A DNA stretch of 57,549 bases from positions 1 through 57,549 of the forward strand of contig JAKBCH010000008.1 of the NCBI GenBank assembly GCA_021808055.1. The letters run 5' to 3'. The first letter of the stretch is position 1; each line of letters opens with the position of its first letter. Below, one piece after another: positions 24,602-33,910 of this stretch. The notes beneath the pieces are model-generated. The model ran no database searches. It had not been told where the DNA came from and saw only the letters and a list, made by a program, of their open reading frames with translations. The translations under genes and the position numbers were made by a program. The DNA is from Pseudomonadota bacterium. GTDB lineage: Bacteria; Pseudomonadota; Alphaproteobacteria; Acetobacterales; Acetobacteraceae.

Positions 24602-25188
24602 AGGTGGGAGGCCAATGCGTTGGAGATGAAGATGACTGCCAACAGAGTGATGAACACACCGAAGCTGAGAACAAGCAGGCTGCACCAGAGTGACGCAACT
24701 GCCAAAACAACGAGCAATGCGAGGCCATAAAGATGTGAAAGTGGAAAGCGCGGATGCAGCATACGCCTAAAAATTCCGTTGCCGAGCAGAAACGCGGTGG
24801 GGCCGCCGAGCAGCAAAAGGTTCTGGCCAGAGGAGGCGTGTTGAAGCGGCGTTTCCAACAAAAACGCATCCCCCGCCGCGATGACAATGATGGCGGCGAT
24901 AAGCAGGCCATGGACATAAGTGTAGGCTGCCCTTGCGATTTTTCCTACATTCTGGGCGTTGGCGAAGGCATGGGCGGTGCGCTCCGCCGCATCGTTGAAA
25001 TAAATCCACCACATGGCGGCAAAAAGCATAAATGCCTGCAACGCCCCCAGCGCGTTCATATGCGCGCGGAGAAATTCCGATATCTGCGTGACGGCGAAAA
25101 CGAAGATCAGGTCAAAGAAAAGTTCGATCTGCGTTACCTGCGCGCGTTCATCGCGCCGCCGCAACAGGCTGGCCGCCGCGCCGCGCAT
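24598..25188 (-). CDS. shortened LtrA-like membrane protein
   Basis: 196 aa. The N-terminus (VTQIELFFDLIFVFAV) is the hallmark of LtrA (low-temperature requirement A) proteins. Normal members are near 370-400 aa with about 12 membrane segments. Here, from about residue 48, the sequence (FAAMWWIYFNDAAERTA, then RAAYTYVHGLLIAAIIVIAAGD) resembles the C-terminal half of the family, so about 180 central residues seem to be absent. Hydrophobic spans lie near 20-40, 48-64, 88-106, 125-140 and 150-190. The frame is intact and its ends overlap both neighbours, arguing for a real expressed gene. Function unknown. Confidence 0.75.
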   Translation of the reverse strand: MRGAAASLLRRRDERAQVTQIELFFDLIFVFAVTQISEFLRAHMNALGALQAFMLFAAMWWIYFNDAAERTAHAFANAQNVGKIARAAYTYVHGLLIAAIIVIAAGDAFLLETPLQHASSGQNLLLLGGPTAFLLGNGIFRRMLHPRFPLSHLYGLALLVVLAVASLWCSLLVLSFGVFITLLAVIFISNALASHL

Positions 25189-26657
25189 CAGGTTAAATAG
25201 CGCGCCGTGAGATGCGCTTCAAAATAAGCCGGGTTCAGCATTTCGCCTGTGGCAGCCTGGAGAATCTCGTTGAACCCGGCAGAAGAGCCGCGTTGATGCA
25301 CATGCTCGGCCAGCCAGGCGGTGAGCGGTGCTAAATTCCCGCGCGTCAGCGCTGCATCCATCTCCGGCAGGGCTTTGCGGGCAGCTTCCATAAGCTGCGC
25401 GGCCGCCATCGCCCCCAGCGTGTAAGAGGGGAAATAGCCAATCGCACCATCGAACCAATGGATATCCTGCAAACAGCCGCGCGCATCATCCGGCGGGGTA
25501 ATGCCCAGCAGCGCGTTCAACCCTTCATTCCAGGCCGCGGGCAAATCCGCCACCGCAAGCTCCCCCGAAAGCAGTGCCTGTTCTAGCCTGAAGCGCAGCA
25601 GCACATGGGCCGGGTAGGTCATCTCATCCGCCTCCACACGGATAAAGCTACGCTCCACCCGGCGCAAACGGTGCTTCAGCCCCGCCAGTGTCACTTCCTT
25701 GCCAAAGGCTTCCGTGGCCAGCGGGGCAAGATAAGAGAGATACGCATCCGAGCGCACCGCTTGCATTTCAACAATCAAAGACTGGCTCTCGTGCATCGCC
25801 ATGCCGGCCGCCGCCCCCACCGGCTGGCGCGCCCAGGCTGCAGGCAGATTCTGCTCATAAAGCGCATGACCGGTTTCGTGCAGAACGCCCATGAGTGCCG
25901 CGGCAAAATCCGCCTCATCGTAACGGGTGGTGATGCGGATATCGGTTGGCGTGCCGCCGCAAAACGGGTGGGCGGAAATATCCAGCCGTGCTGCGTTAAA
26001 ATTCAGCCCCGCCCCCGCCGCCAGCTTGCGCGCCAGGGCCGCCTGCACCGCCTCGGGGTATGGGCCTGACGGCAGCGCCGCCTGCGGGCGCTTTGCCTGC
26101 AATGCCTCTGCCTGGGGCAGCGCCTCACGCAGAAACGCCTCGTAGCGGGCAAAAATCGCCCCGGCTTGTTCAGCGTTTATGCCCCGCTGATATTGGCTCA
26201 TCAGCGCGTCATAGGGCGAAAGCCCAAGCGCCTGCCCTAGAATCTCCGCCCCCTCGCGGGTCAGCTTCACCACTTCGGCCAGCGCCTCCCGCACGGCGGC
26301 AAAGTCATTGGCCTTACGCGCTGCCCGCCAGATGGTCTCACAGGCCCGCCCGGCGCGCACCTGCGCCTCCACGAGGTCGCGCGGCAAAGCGGTGGCGCGC
26401 AAATGCGCTTCCCGCATCAGGTTGAGATTTTGCTTGTCCCACCCTTCAGCGGCTTCGGCCTTGGCAAGGTTTTCACCAACATCCTTCGCGCAGAGAAAGT
26501 CATGCGAAAGCCCGGCCAGCACCGCCATCTGCTCGCCGCGCGCCTCAGCACCGCCATCGGGCATCATCGCCGCCGCATCCCAGCTCAGCACCGCACTTGC
26601 CTCATCCAAACAAGCGATACGATGGAAGGATGCTTTCAGTGCCTCATATGCGCTCAT
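25188..26657 (-). CDS. carboxypeptidase Taq-type metallopeptidase (M32)
   Basis: 489 aa, standard M32 length. Zinc motif HETGH at 260-264 with the third ligand Glu290 in MHESQS. Other family blocks are HPFCGGTPTDIRITTRY (230-246) and GAIGYFPSYTLG. Removes C-terminal residues, with broad specificity, in the cytoplasm. The stop shares one base with the next gene's start; the 5' end overlaps the SURF1 stop by 4 bases, so it is in the oxidase transcription direction. Confidence 0.95.
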   Translation of the reverse strand: MSAYEALKASFHRIACLDEASAVLSWDAAAMMPDGGAEARGEQMAVLAGLSHDFLCAKDVGENLAKAEAAEGWDKQNLNLMREAHLRATALPRDLVEAQVRAGRACETIWRAARKANDFAAVREALAEVVKLTREGAEILGQALGLSPYDALMSQYQRGINAEQAGAIFARYEAFLREALPQAEALQAKRPQAALPSGPYPEAVQAALARKLAAGAGLNFNAARLDISAHPFCGGTPTDIRITTRYDEADFAAALMGVLHETGHALYEQNLPAAWARQPVGAAAGMAMHESQSLIVEMQAVRSDAYLSYLAPLATEAFGKEVTLAGLKHRLRRVERSFIRVEADEMTYPAHVLLRFRLEQALLSGELAVADLPAAWNEGLNALLGITPPDDARGCLQDIHWFDGAIGYFPSYTLGAMAAAQLMEAARKALPEMDAALTRGNLAPLTAWLAEHVHQRGSSAGFNEILQAATGEMLNPAYFEAHLTARYLT

Positions 26658-27337
26658 GGTTTCAGCAGCCTTTTGCGGGCGATAAAGATGAACTCGAACA
26701 CCAGGATGCCGGCAAAACCAAACCAGGTGAGCGCATATCCATAATGGTTGTTCGGCGGGGTGGGCAAATCCTGCGCGGGTTGCGGCAACGGGCTGCCCGG
26801 CGGCGGCTTTGGCCCCATGGCGATGAGCATATAGGGTGCCACGTTCTCCAGCCCCATGCCTTTGCCCATCACCGCCGGGTCCAGTGTGTAATAATGCCCC
26901 TTGGCGGGGTTATCCGGGGCTGAGAAAAAGTTGCGGTCGATTGTGGCGTGGATATAGCCGGAAGGCTGCGCTGGCGGGTTGGCCAGAGGCACTGGCACGG
27001 ATTCCTGCATCCAGCCGAGGTCAACCAGCAGAACCTGCCCATCCGCCCGGCGCAGCGGCATAATCAGCTCGCCGCCGGAAACCGGGCCGTTGGGCGTGTC
27101 GTGCACAATCTGCCCGTAAAGGGCCGCCTTGCCCGGCACCCAGGTGCCGGTGACAAACACTTTCTCGAACGGGGTGGGCGTCTGGGGCATCGGCACCGGC
27201 GGCGCCACCTGTGCGGCGCGAATCTGCGCGATGATGCCTTCTTTCCACTTCAGCCTGTGCAACTGCCAAACGCCAAGGGCGATGAACAGGCAGAAAGCCG
27301 CAAGCGCCGTCAGCCCAGGGGCGATCAGACGGCGCAA
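26654..27337 (-). CDS. SURF1 family cytochrome oxidase assembly protein
   Basis: 227 aa with an N-terminal span (about 5-23, followed by LGVWQLHRLKWKE, the family signature) and a C-terminal span (about 200-220), enclosing a periplasmic domain with VDLGWMQESV. SURF1/Shy1 proteins help heme a insertion into subunit I. It sits at the end of the ctaCDBE block, its usual place in alphaproteobacteria, 28 bases after ctaE. Confidence 0.92.
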   Translation of the reverse strand: MRRLIAPGLTALAAFCLFIALGVWQLHRLKWKEGIIAQIRAAQVAPPVPMPQTPTPFEKVFVTGTWVPGKAALYGQIVHDTPNGPVSGGELIMPLRRADGQVLLVDLGWMQESVPVPLANPPAQPSGYIHATIDRNFFSAPDNPAKGHYYTLDPAVMGKGMGLENVAPYMLIAMGPKPPPGSPLPQPAQDLPTPPNNHYGYALTWFGFAGILVFEFIFIARKRLLKP

Positions 27338-27365
27338 ATGAGTGCTTCTGTTTTGCGCGCGGCCC

Positions 27366-28217
27366 TCATCCAGCCGTTATCGCGCTGCGGCCGAGGTAAT
27401 AAATGCACACGAACAGGAACAGCCACACCACGTCTACAAAATGCCAGTACCAGGCTGCAGCCTCAAACCCAAAATGCCGCTCTTTGGTAAACTGCCCGGC
27501 CCGCGCCCGGAAGAAGCACACGATCAGGAACAACGTGCCGATAATGACGTGCAGACCGTGAAACCCAGTGGCGATGAAGAAGGATGAAGCGAAAATGCCG
27601 CCATGGTAAAACGGAAATGGCGAATGTGTATATTCCCAGGCCTGGCCACAAAGAAACATCAGGCCCAGCACGATGGTCACACCCAAGCCCCGCACCAGGT
27701 TTTTCTGGTCATCTTCCAGCAGCGCGTGGTGCGCCCAGGTGATGGTGGTGCCGGAAAGCAGCAGCACCATGGTGTTGAACAGCGGAATCGCGAACGGGTC
27801 GATGGTGGTGATGCCCTGCGGCGGCCAAACCGGCGCAAAGGCCGTGCCCATTTTATCCGGGAAGAAGAAGTAGTTGAAATAATTCCAGAAGAAGGAGACG
27901 AAGAACATCACCTCCGAAGAGATGAACAGCGCCATGCCGTAGCGCAGGCCCACCTGTGTTACGATCTTATGCAGCCCAGGCACGCGGGATTCATGGATCA
28001 CATCCCGCCACCAGAGGAACATCACGCTGAAATCCGCCAGCAAGCCAATGCCGAGCACAATGAAATCCCGGAAATGCGCGGCCAGGATGATGCCAGTGAA
28101 GGTTACCATCGCCGCGGCGGCCCCGCAAAGCGGCCAGATGCTGGGGTCAACAAGATGATAAGGGTGGGGCACCGTGCCCTTCACCTGGTCCGTCGCGGTA
28201 TGAACTGTGCCGCTCAT
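27366..28217 (-). CDS. ctaE: cytochrome c oxidase subunit III
   Basis: 283 aa, seven membrane segments. Family blocks include YHLVDPSIWP at the N-terminus, MALFISSEVMFFVSFFWNYF (about 95-114), TMVLLLSGTTITWAHHALL and GFHGLHVIIGTLFL. Part of the aa3 oxidase in the inner membrane; the subunit stabilises proton and oxygen access to subunit I. In many alphaproteobacteria cox11 (ctaG) lies just upstream of this gene. It is not present here. Confidence 0.97.
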   Translation of the reverse strand: MSGTVHTATDQVKGTVPHPYHLVDPSIWPLCGAAAAMVTFTGIILAAHFRDFIVLGIGLLADFSVMFLWWRDVIHESRVPGLHKIVTQVGLRYGMALFISSEVMFFVSFFWNYFNYFFFPDKMGTAFAPVWPPQGITTIDPFAIPLFNTMVLLLSGTTITWAHHALLEDDQKNLVRGLGVTIVLGLMFLCGQAWEYTHSPFPFYHGGIFASSFFIATGFHGLHVIIGTLFLIVCFFRARAGQFTKERHFGFEAAAWYWHFVDVVWLFLFVCIYYLGRSAITAG

Positions 28218-28257
28218 CTTATTTCCCCCTGTTCTTATGCGTTTCTTTAAACGGTTT

Positions 28258-28473
28258 TCACCACATCTGGCCGTATTCGTGCAGTTTCACCATCGCGATC
28301 ACGTAAATAATTAAAGAGAAACCGCCCAAGGCCGCCAGCAGCAGAAAATTACGCGCCCGGCGACGGCGCAAAAACTCGGCCTTCTGCTCATCGCTCCAGT
28401 GAGATTCAACAATCTCGACACGCGGCATCCGGTCGTTGGCGTAGTCATCATCTTTTTGCGCGGCGGCCATCAT
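28258..28473 (-). CDS. small single-span protein in the oxidase block
   Basis: 71 aa (69 or 70 from the second ATG at 28470). Charged N-terminus with VEIVESHWSDEQKAEFLRRRRARN, then one membrane span (about 43-63) and a short tail. Its position between ctaB and ctaE, where small CoxF-like proteins are found in other alphaproteobacteria, suggests a role in oxidase assembly. Its start overlaps the ctaB stop. Confidence 0.75.
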   Translation of the reverse strand: MMAAAQKDDDYANDRMPRVEIVESHWSDEQKAEFLRRRRARNFLLLAALGGFSLIIYVIAMVKLHEYGQMW

Positions 28474-29405
28474 ACCAGCCGGTCCACCGCGATGGCGGCA
28501 AAAAGCAGAAACAGATACAGAATCGAGAATTTAAACGCGGCGCGGGCCGGGGCGTCTTTGGTCAGGCTCACACCCTTTGCGTTCTGCTTATCCCGCAGCA
28601 CACCCCAGGCGAAGTAAAGAAAAGCTGCCCCCAGCACAAAGGCGGTGGCCCCGTAAATCCGCCCGGCCAGCCCCAGAAACCAGGGAGAAAGCGCCAAGGG
28701 AAACAAAACAAGCGTATAGATGAACACGTTCCAGCGCGTATGGCGCGCCCCCTTCACCACCGGGAGCATCGGCACCCCGGCCTTCTCGTAATCGGTGGAG
28801 GCGTAGAGCGAGAGCGACCAGAAATGCGGCGGCGTCCAGCAAAACACAATCAGAAACAGCAACATCGGCAGCACACCGATATGCCCGGTGACGGCAGCCC
28901 AGCCGATAACCGCCGGGAACGCCCCAGCCCCGCCGCCAATCACGATATTCTGCGGCGTGCGGCGCTTCAGCCAGATGGTGTAGATAACCGCGTAATAAAA
29001 AATTGAAAACGCCAGCACTGCCGCGGCGCAAAGATTCGTCGCCATGGCCAGCAGCACCACGGAAGCCACCGCGAGCACGATGCCATAACCCAGGGCCGCG
29101 CGGGCCTCGATCTTGCCAGCGGGAATAGGCCGTGTGGTGGTGCGGCGCATAATCGCGTCGATATCGCGGTCGTACCACATATTGATGGCACCCGCCGCGC
29201 CGGCGCCAAGCGCGATACAGAAAATGGCAATGGCCGCCAGCAACGGGTTGATATGGCCAGGTGCAATAACAAGCCCGATAGCCCCGGTGAACACCACCAG
29301 GGAAACCACGCGGGGCTTCAACAGCTCCAGCCAGTCTTTCGGCTCCGCCCCCAGATGCGGGGCGGAGACGCCATCATGCAGCAAATCAACGGCCTGGTTA
29401 GACAA
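28470..29405 (-). CDS. ctaB: protoheme IX farnesyltransferase (heme O synthase)
   Basis: 311 aa with TTG start, supported by an AAGGAAA Shine-Dalgarno and the N-terminal position of the family. UbiA-type membrane prenyltransferase. The prenyl-diphosphate motif is NMWYDRDIDAIM, followed by RTTTRPIPAG, and a second Asp motif lies in DYEKAGVPMLPVV. It transfers farnesyl to heme B to make heme O for the oxidase; the substrate comes from IspA-type enzymes. It starts 18 bases after ctaD. Confidence 0.96.
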   Translation of the reverse strand: MSNQAVDLLHDGVSAPHLGAEPKDWLELLKPRVVSLVVFTGAIGLVIAPGHINPLLAAIAIFCIALGAGAAGAINMWYDRDIDAIMRRTTTRPIPAGKIEARAALGYGIVLAVASVVLLAMATNLCAAAVLAFSIFYYAVIYTIWLKRRTPQNIVIGGGAGAFPAVIGWAAVTGHIGVLPMLLFLIVFCWTPPHFWSLSLYASTDYEKAGVPMLPVVKGARHTRWNVFIYTLVLFPLALSPWFLGLAGRIYGATAFVLGAAFLYFAWGVLRDKQNAKGVSLTKDAPARAAFKFSILYLFLLFAAIAVDRLV

Positions 29406-29422
29406 GTCTTTTCCTTAACCTC

Positions 29423-31021
29423 TCACCGGATAATCGGCACATCTTCAAAGGTATGGTGCGGCGCCGGGCTGGGTACAGCCCATTCCAGCGTCGTGGCACC
29501 CTCGCCCCAGTAGTTATCGGCGAGTTTTTCCTTGGAGGTGAATACGGCATAAAGCACGTAGAAGAAAACCAGTGTGGACAGGCCTGATACGACAGAACCG
29601 ACGGAGGAAACAAAATTCCATCCGGCGAAGGCATCCGCATAATCCGGGTAACGGCGAGGCATGCCGGCCAGGCCCAGGAAATGCTGTGGGAAGAAGGTGA
29701 GGTTAACGCCGATGAAGAAGGTCCAGAAATGCACCTTCCCCCAGAATTCTGGGTATTGGTGGCCGCTCATCTTGCCGATCCAGAAATAGAACCCGGCGAA
29801 AATGGCAAACGCCGCGCCCATGGACAGCACGTAATGGAAATGCGCGATCAGGAAGTAATCGTTATGCAGCTCCTGGTCCAACCCGGCATTGGCCAGCACC
29901 ACGCCTGTGGCGCCGCCGATCACGAAGAGGAAGATGAAGCCAATCGCCCAGAGCATCGGTGTTTTAAACTCGATGGAACCGCCCCACATGGTCGCGATCC
30001 ATGAAAACACCTTAATGCCGGTGGGTACGGCAATCACCAGTGTCGCCACCTCGAAATAGATTTTGGAATCCGTGGAGATGGCGGAGACGAACATATGGTG
30101 TGCCCAGACCACAAAGCCCACGAACCCAATGATCACCATGGCGTAGGCCATGCCGAGATAACCGAAGATCGGCTTCTTGGAGAAGGTGGAAACCACATGG
30201 CTGATAATGCCGAAGGCCGGCAGAATCATAATGTAAACTTCCGGGTGACCGAAGAACCAAAACAGATGCTGGAACAGCACCGGATCACCGCCGCCGGAAG
30301 GCTCGAAGAACGAGGTGCCGAAATTCCGGTCCATGATGAGCATGGTCACAGCACCGGCAAGCACCGGGATGGCCAGCAGCAGCAGAAACGCCGTGACCAG
30401 AATCGCCCAGCAGAACAGCGGCATCTTATGCATGGTCATGCCGGGGGCACGCATGTTCAAGATGGTAGCAATGAAGTTGATGGCGCCCAGCAGCGAGGAA
30501 ATGCCCGCCAGATGTAGCGAGAACAGTGAGAAATCAGTCGCCACGCCAGGGGAGTATTGGGCGTTATCCAATGGCGGATACAGCGTCCAGCCCGCACCGG
30601 TGCCCGAATCGAGAAACAGCCCCAGCAGCACGAAGATAAACCCGCAGGCCAGGAACCAGAAGCTCATATTATTCAGGCGGGGGAACGCCATGTCCGGCGC
30701 GCCGATCATCATCGGCACGAACCAGTTGCCCATGCCGCCGATCAAGGCTGGCATCACGAACCAGAAGATCATGATCAGCCCGTGGGCGGTGACAATCGCG
30801 TTCCAGGTGTCGCCGTTAGTGATGATATCGTTATGCGGATACATCAATTGCTGCCGCATGATCATGGAGAGCACGCCGCCAAAACAGGCACCGATGAACG
30901 CCATGGTGATATAGAGCGTGCCAATATCCTTGTGGTTGGTGCTCATCAACCAGCGTGAGACAAAACTTTTCTTATGATGGCCATGAGCAAGCAGGCCATG
31001 ATCGTCAACGGTAATCGACAT
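29423..31021 (-). CDS. ctaD: cytochrome c oxidase subunit I
   Basis: 532 aa, 12 membrane segments. Heme-copper catalytic subunit. The first heme a ligand lies in [14 protein letters not shown]. The K/D-type Glu is in [16 protein letters not shown], which marks an A1-type oxidase. The CuB histidines are in VWAHHMF, and the heme a/a3 ligands in [12 protein letters not shown]. The N-terminus [14 protein letters not shown] is canonical. Starts 11 bases after ctaC in a compact leftward operon. Confidence 0.98.
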   Translation of the reverse strand: MSITVDDHGLLAHGHHKKSFVSRWLMSTNHKDIGTLYITMAFIGACFGGVLSMIMRQQLMYPHNDIITNGDTWNAIVTAHGLIMIFWFVMPALIGGMGNWFVPMMIGAPDMAFPRLNNMSFWFLACGFIFVLLGLFLDSGTGAGWTLYPPLDNAQYSPGVATDFSLFSLHLAGISSLLGAINFIATILNMRAPGMTMHKMPLFCWAILVTAFLLLLAIPVLAGAVTMLIMDRNFGTSFFEPSGGGDPVLFQHLFWFFGHPEVYIMILPAFGIISHVVSTFSKKPIFGYLGMAYAMVIIGFVGFVVWAHHMFVSAISTDSKIYFEVATLVIAVPTGIKVFSWIATMWGGSIEFKTPMLWAIGFIFLFVIGGATGVVLANAGLDQELHNDYFLIAHFHYVLSMGAAFAIFAGFYFWIGKMSGHQYPEFWGKVHFWTFFIGVNLTFFPQHFLGLAGMPRRYPDYADAFAGWNFVSSVGSVVSGLSTLVFFYVLYAVFTSKEKLADNYWGEGATTLEWAVPSPAPHHTFEDVPIIR

Positions 31022-31032
31022 GGTTCGGTTCC

Positions 31033-31944
31033 TCAGCGCGTGGCGTCGGCCAGTTGGTTAAGGGGCATCGGCGACGAAAGTGGCTGGCTTACGGTATTCT
31101 CCGTGTAATTGGCGAGCGCTTGCTTCGTCCAGGCCAGATAATCCTGCAGCGGCACGGCTTTTATTTCGATGGGCATGGCGTCATGGTTCAACCCACAAAT
31201 CTGGTTGCACTGGCCAAAATAAATGCCGGGTTTCTCAATCTTGGTCCAGCTCGTCTGATTTGTACCTGGAATGGCATATTTCTGCACTCCCAGCGAGGGC
31301 AGATAAAACCCGTGCAGCACATCGGCGCTGGTAATCACGAAGCGGATTTTCTCACCCACCGGCAGCACCAGCGGATGGTCCACTGAAAGCCGACGGATCT
31401 CGCCGGGCTGAATCTCGTTATCCGGGATCATATAGCTCGAATAATCCAGCCCCGGCACGGAGTCGTATTTATATTCCCAATACCATTGATGGCCGGTCAC
31501 CGTCACGGTCATATACGGGTCGCTGTCATTGGCCTCGTAATAGATCAGGTTAATTGACGGGATGATAATAATCGCCAGAATAATGCACGGCACCACGATC
31601 CAGATAACCTCGATCAGCGTGTTGTGGGTGGTCTGGCTTGGCGTGCGGTTCCGCCCCGCACGGAAGCGGAACATCACATAGCCCATTAAAACACCCACAA
31701 ACGCCACCACGCCCAGCATGATCCACAGCACATATTGCATCAGCCAATCGATCTTGGCCTGCATCGGGCTGGCGGCAACGGGAAACCACATCTGCCAGTT
31801 ATGCGGCGCTTCAACATAGCTGTTGGCAATCGCCGTTGGGTCTGCGGCTGCGGTCTGGGCAAAGGCGAAATGCCCGTGCAACACCAGCGCCGCCGCCAGG
31901 GCAAGCAATGCCAGCTTTTGGGCCAATCTGTCTTTGCACGTCAT
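31033..31944 (-). CDS. ctaC: cytochrome c oxidase subunit II
   Basis: 303 aa. Signal peptide (residues about 10-29, cleavage after AFA), two membrane spans (about 70-92 and 112-134), and a periplasmic cupredoxin domain. CuA ligands are visible in ADVLHGF and in [16 protein letters not shown] (Cys, Cys, His, Met). [10 protein letters not shown] is the aromatic electron-entry patch. The carbonyl-ligand position between the two Cys is Gln rather than the common Glu. First gene of the leftward oxidase operon, with 116 bases to plsC behind it. Confidence 0.97.
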   Translation of the reverse strand: MTCKDRLAQKLALLALAAALVLHGHFAFAQTAAADPTAIANSYVEAPHNWQMWFPVAASPMQAKIDWLMQYVLWIMLGVVAFVGVLMGYVMFRFRAGRNRTPSQTTHNTLIEVIWIVVPCIILAIIIIPSINLIYYEANDSDPYMTVTVTGHQWYWEYKYDSVPGLDYSSYMIPDNEIQPGEIRRLSVDHPLVLPVGEKIRFVITSADVLHGFYLPSLGVQKYAIPGTNQTSWTKIEKPGIYFGQCNQICGLNHDAMPIEIKAVPLQDYLAWTKQALANYTENTVSQPLSSPMPLNQLADATR

Positions 31945-32060
31945 TATGCTGCGTCTCGCTTCATTATCATGGCCGTTTTTAAGCCTTATCTTGTGTGACT
32001 ACAGGAATATAAGCCGGACATGCCAAGATCAAGCGAAATACCAGACGCCCACAAAAAGCT

Positions 32061-32828
32061 TCATAGCAGGCATCTCGCTTCGTCCATGCTGGCCAAGGGC
32101 AATGCCCTGCCTTGGCGCAACGCCGCCGCGTTCTGGCTGATCATTTGCTCCAGCGCGGCAGCAAGCGCCTTGCGGTTTGGGTATGCGCCCGGCGGCAGCG
32201 GCTCGCCGAACAGAATGGTGGCCCGCAAGCGGCGGCGGCGCAACAGGCGATTTAAATGGGGCGCCAGTTCCATATCGCCATACCAGGCGATCTCCGGCCG
32301 GTCCGCCCGGCGGATCTGCTGGCCGTCCAGCTCATCGTAAACAATGGTCACCGGCTGCACCCAGGGTCGCGCCGGGCCAAAGGCCAAAGTGAGGAAAGCC
32401 GCGGCAAAGGGCAAAACCCGGTTACCGTCAGATGTGGTGCCTTCCGGAAACAGGATAATATTATCTCCCTGCTCCAAACGCTTTTCTATTACTTTCTGCT
32501 CCCGCGCCACCGTATCGCGGTTACGGGAGACAAAAACACTCCGCCCCAGCTTGGCGATCAGCCCGATACCCGGCCATCTCGCAACTTCCGCCTTGGCGAT
32601 GAAACAGCCCGGCACCGCCGCACCCAGCGCCACAATATCCAGCCAGGAGCAATGGTTAGCGATAAACAGGGTCGGCCGGTGGCGGGTAAATTGGCCGATC
32701 AGGCGCAAGCGCAAACCCAATATCCGCCCCACACCCCGCCAAAAAAGGCGCGCAAACCACACCTTGCCCCGCCCCGGCAGCGCCAGCAGCACGGCCTGCA
32801 CGCAAACAGCCACCACGCTCCACAGCAA
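32061..32828 (-). CDS. plsC: 1-acyl-glycerol-3-phosphate acyltransferase (PlsC-like)
   Basis: 255 aa. Motif I is NHCSWLD (HxxxxD), motif III is LFPEGTTSDGN, and FIAKAEVARWPGIGLI is the connecting block. A hydrophobic N-terminal anchor is present. It adds the second acyl chain in phospholipid synthesis; some members acylate ornithine lipids. It follows the polysaccharide genes by 29 bases on the same strand. Confidence 0.92.
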   Translation of the reverse strand: MLWSVVAVCVQAVLLALPGRGKVWFARLFWRGVGRILGLRLRLIGQFTRHRPTLFIANHCSWLDIVALGAAVPGCFIAKAEVARWPGIGLIAKLGRSVFVSRNRDTVAREQKVIEKRLEQGDNIILFPEGTTSDGNRVLPFAAAFLTLAFGPARPWVQPVTIVYDELDGQQIRRADRPEIAWYGDMELAPHLNRLLRRRRLRATILFGEPLPPGAYPNRKALAAALEQMISQNAAALRQGRALPLASMDEARCLL

Positions 32829-32857
32829 AACCAGAATCAGGCGGGTGCCAAGCCGGA

Positions 32858-33907
32858 TCAGGGTGCCTTGCCCTTCAGCATCAACCGCAAATCCTGGCGG
32901 ATCAGCTCCGGGTCCACGCCCAGCGCCTCACGCACAACCTCCCCCCAATCCCCTACATCCTGCACATCGCTGGGGTTATCGCGCAGCAATTCCCGCTTGA
33001 TGAAGGGAAAACCGGAAAGCAGCAATTGCCGCCAGAGGTCGGAGGTCGGGTTCATTGGCACACGCCGCGCCACGAAGTCGCGAATCCGTAAAGCCTGCAC
33101 CTTGCGCATCATCTGCACGGGATCAGCCTTGCCTAACGGCGTCTCCTCCTCGGCCAGAAAATGGGCCAACGTCTCGCGGTCCACCATGCCGGTGAGCGCT
33201 TCATAGGTCCATAATGCCGCACAGCGCAGCCCGGCTTTCACCATCGCCTGGGTCACGCCCACCTCGTAATGTTTGACGACATAGGATTTCATCGGCACTG
33301 GCCGCACAGAGCGCCAAAATTTGAAAAATCCAGAGTTTCGTAGGGCTTGTGGCCCAAAGGCCAGAAAATACGACTGCAGATGATAGCGTAATTGCCAGCT
33401 CTCGGTCAGGCCCCACACATCGGCTTTTGCGTAATCCAACCGGCGCAACGCATCGCCCAGCGGTGCCAGCGGGCCAAAAACACTGTCATTGGCTAATATC
33501 ACCTCTTCTGTGTCAGCTCGCGGCAGGCCGAGCGTGCGCAATGTATCCGCCCAAGCCCCAAAATCGTATCCGATATTCCGGCGAATAATCACCGCCGCGC
33601 AAAGCTCGCGTAAGCTCGCCTCCGCTTGCGGCTGCAAACGCCCGGAATTGGTGACGAACACCACGTCACGGCCATGTTCCCGGAATGCGCGGATATAGCC
33701 GAACAATTGCCGACGCACGTCCCCACGCTTATCGAAATGCATGAACAGCACCACGCGCGGGCCAAGGCTTACAGCACCCGCAGGCCAAACCCGCACAACC
33801 TGGCGGCGGCGGCGCAGCCACCCCACAACCACGGCCAGCGGTGCCAACATCCTCCATTTTACAAAGGATAACACGTCCCAGACGAACAGCTTCAGACGTT
33901 GCGGCAT
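32858..33907 (-). CDS. RgpF-like rhamnan synthesis family protein
   Basis: 349 aa. Sequence blocks VLFMHFDKRGDVRRQ, FVTNSGRL, RRNIGYDFGAWADTL and EVILANDSVFGPLAPL match the RgpF (rhamnan synthesis F) family, found in O-antigen and capsule clusters and thought to act as glycosyltransferases. It lies 3 bases from the next gene in the cluster. The substrate is unknown. Confidence 0.87.
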   Translation of the reverse strand: MPQRLKLFVWDVLSFVKWRMLAPLAVVVGWLRRRRQVVRVWPAGAVSLGPRVVLFMHFDKRGDVRRQLFGYIRAFREHGRDVVFVTNSGRLQPQAEASLRELCAAVIIRRNIGYDFGAWADTLRTLGLPRADTEEVILANDSVFGPLAPLGDALRRLDYAKADVWGLTESWQLRYHLQSYFLAFGPQALRNSGFFKFWRSVRPVPMKSYVVKHYEVGVTQAMVKAGLRCAALWTYEALTGMVDRETLAHFLAEEETPLGKADPVQMMRKVQALRIRDFVARRVPMNPTSDLWRQLLLSGFPFIKRELLRDNPSDVQDVGDWGEVVREALGVDPELIRQDLRLMLKGKAP

Positions 33908-33910
33908 CGC

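Noticed and set aside
30095..30958. Plus-strand frames of 130-200 codons opposite ctaD
   Set aside because: Antisense shadows of a highly conserved oxidase subunit; His/Gln/Arg-rich without domains.
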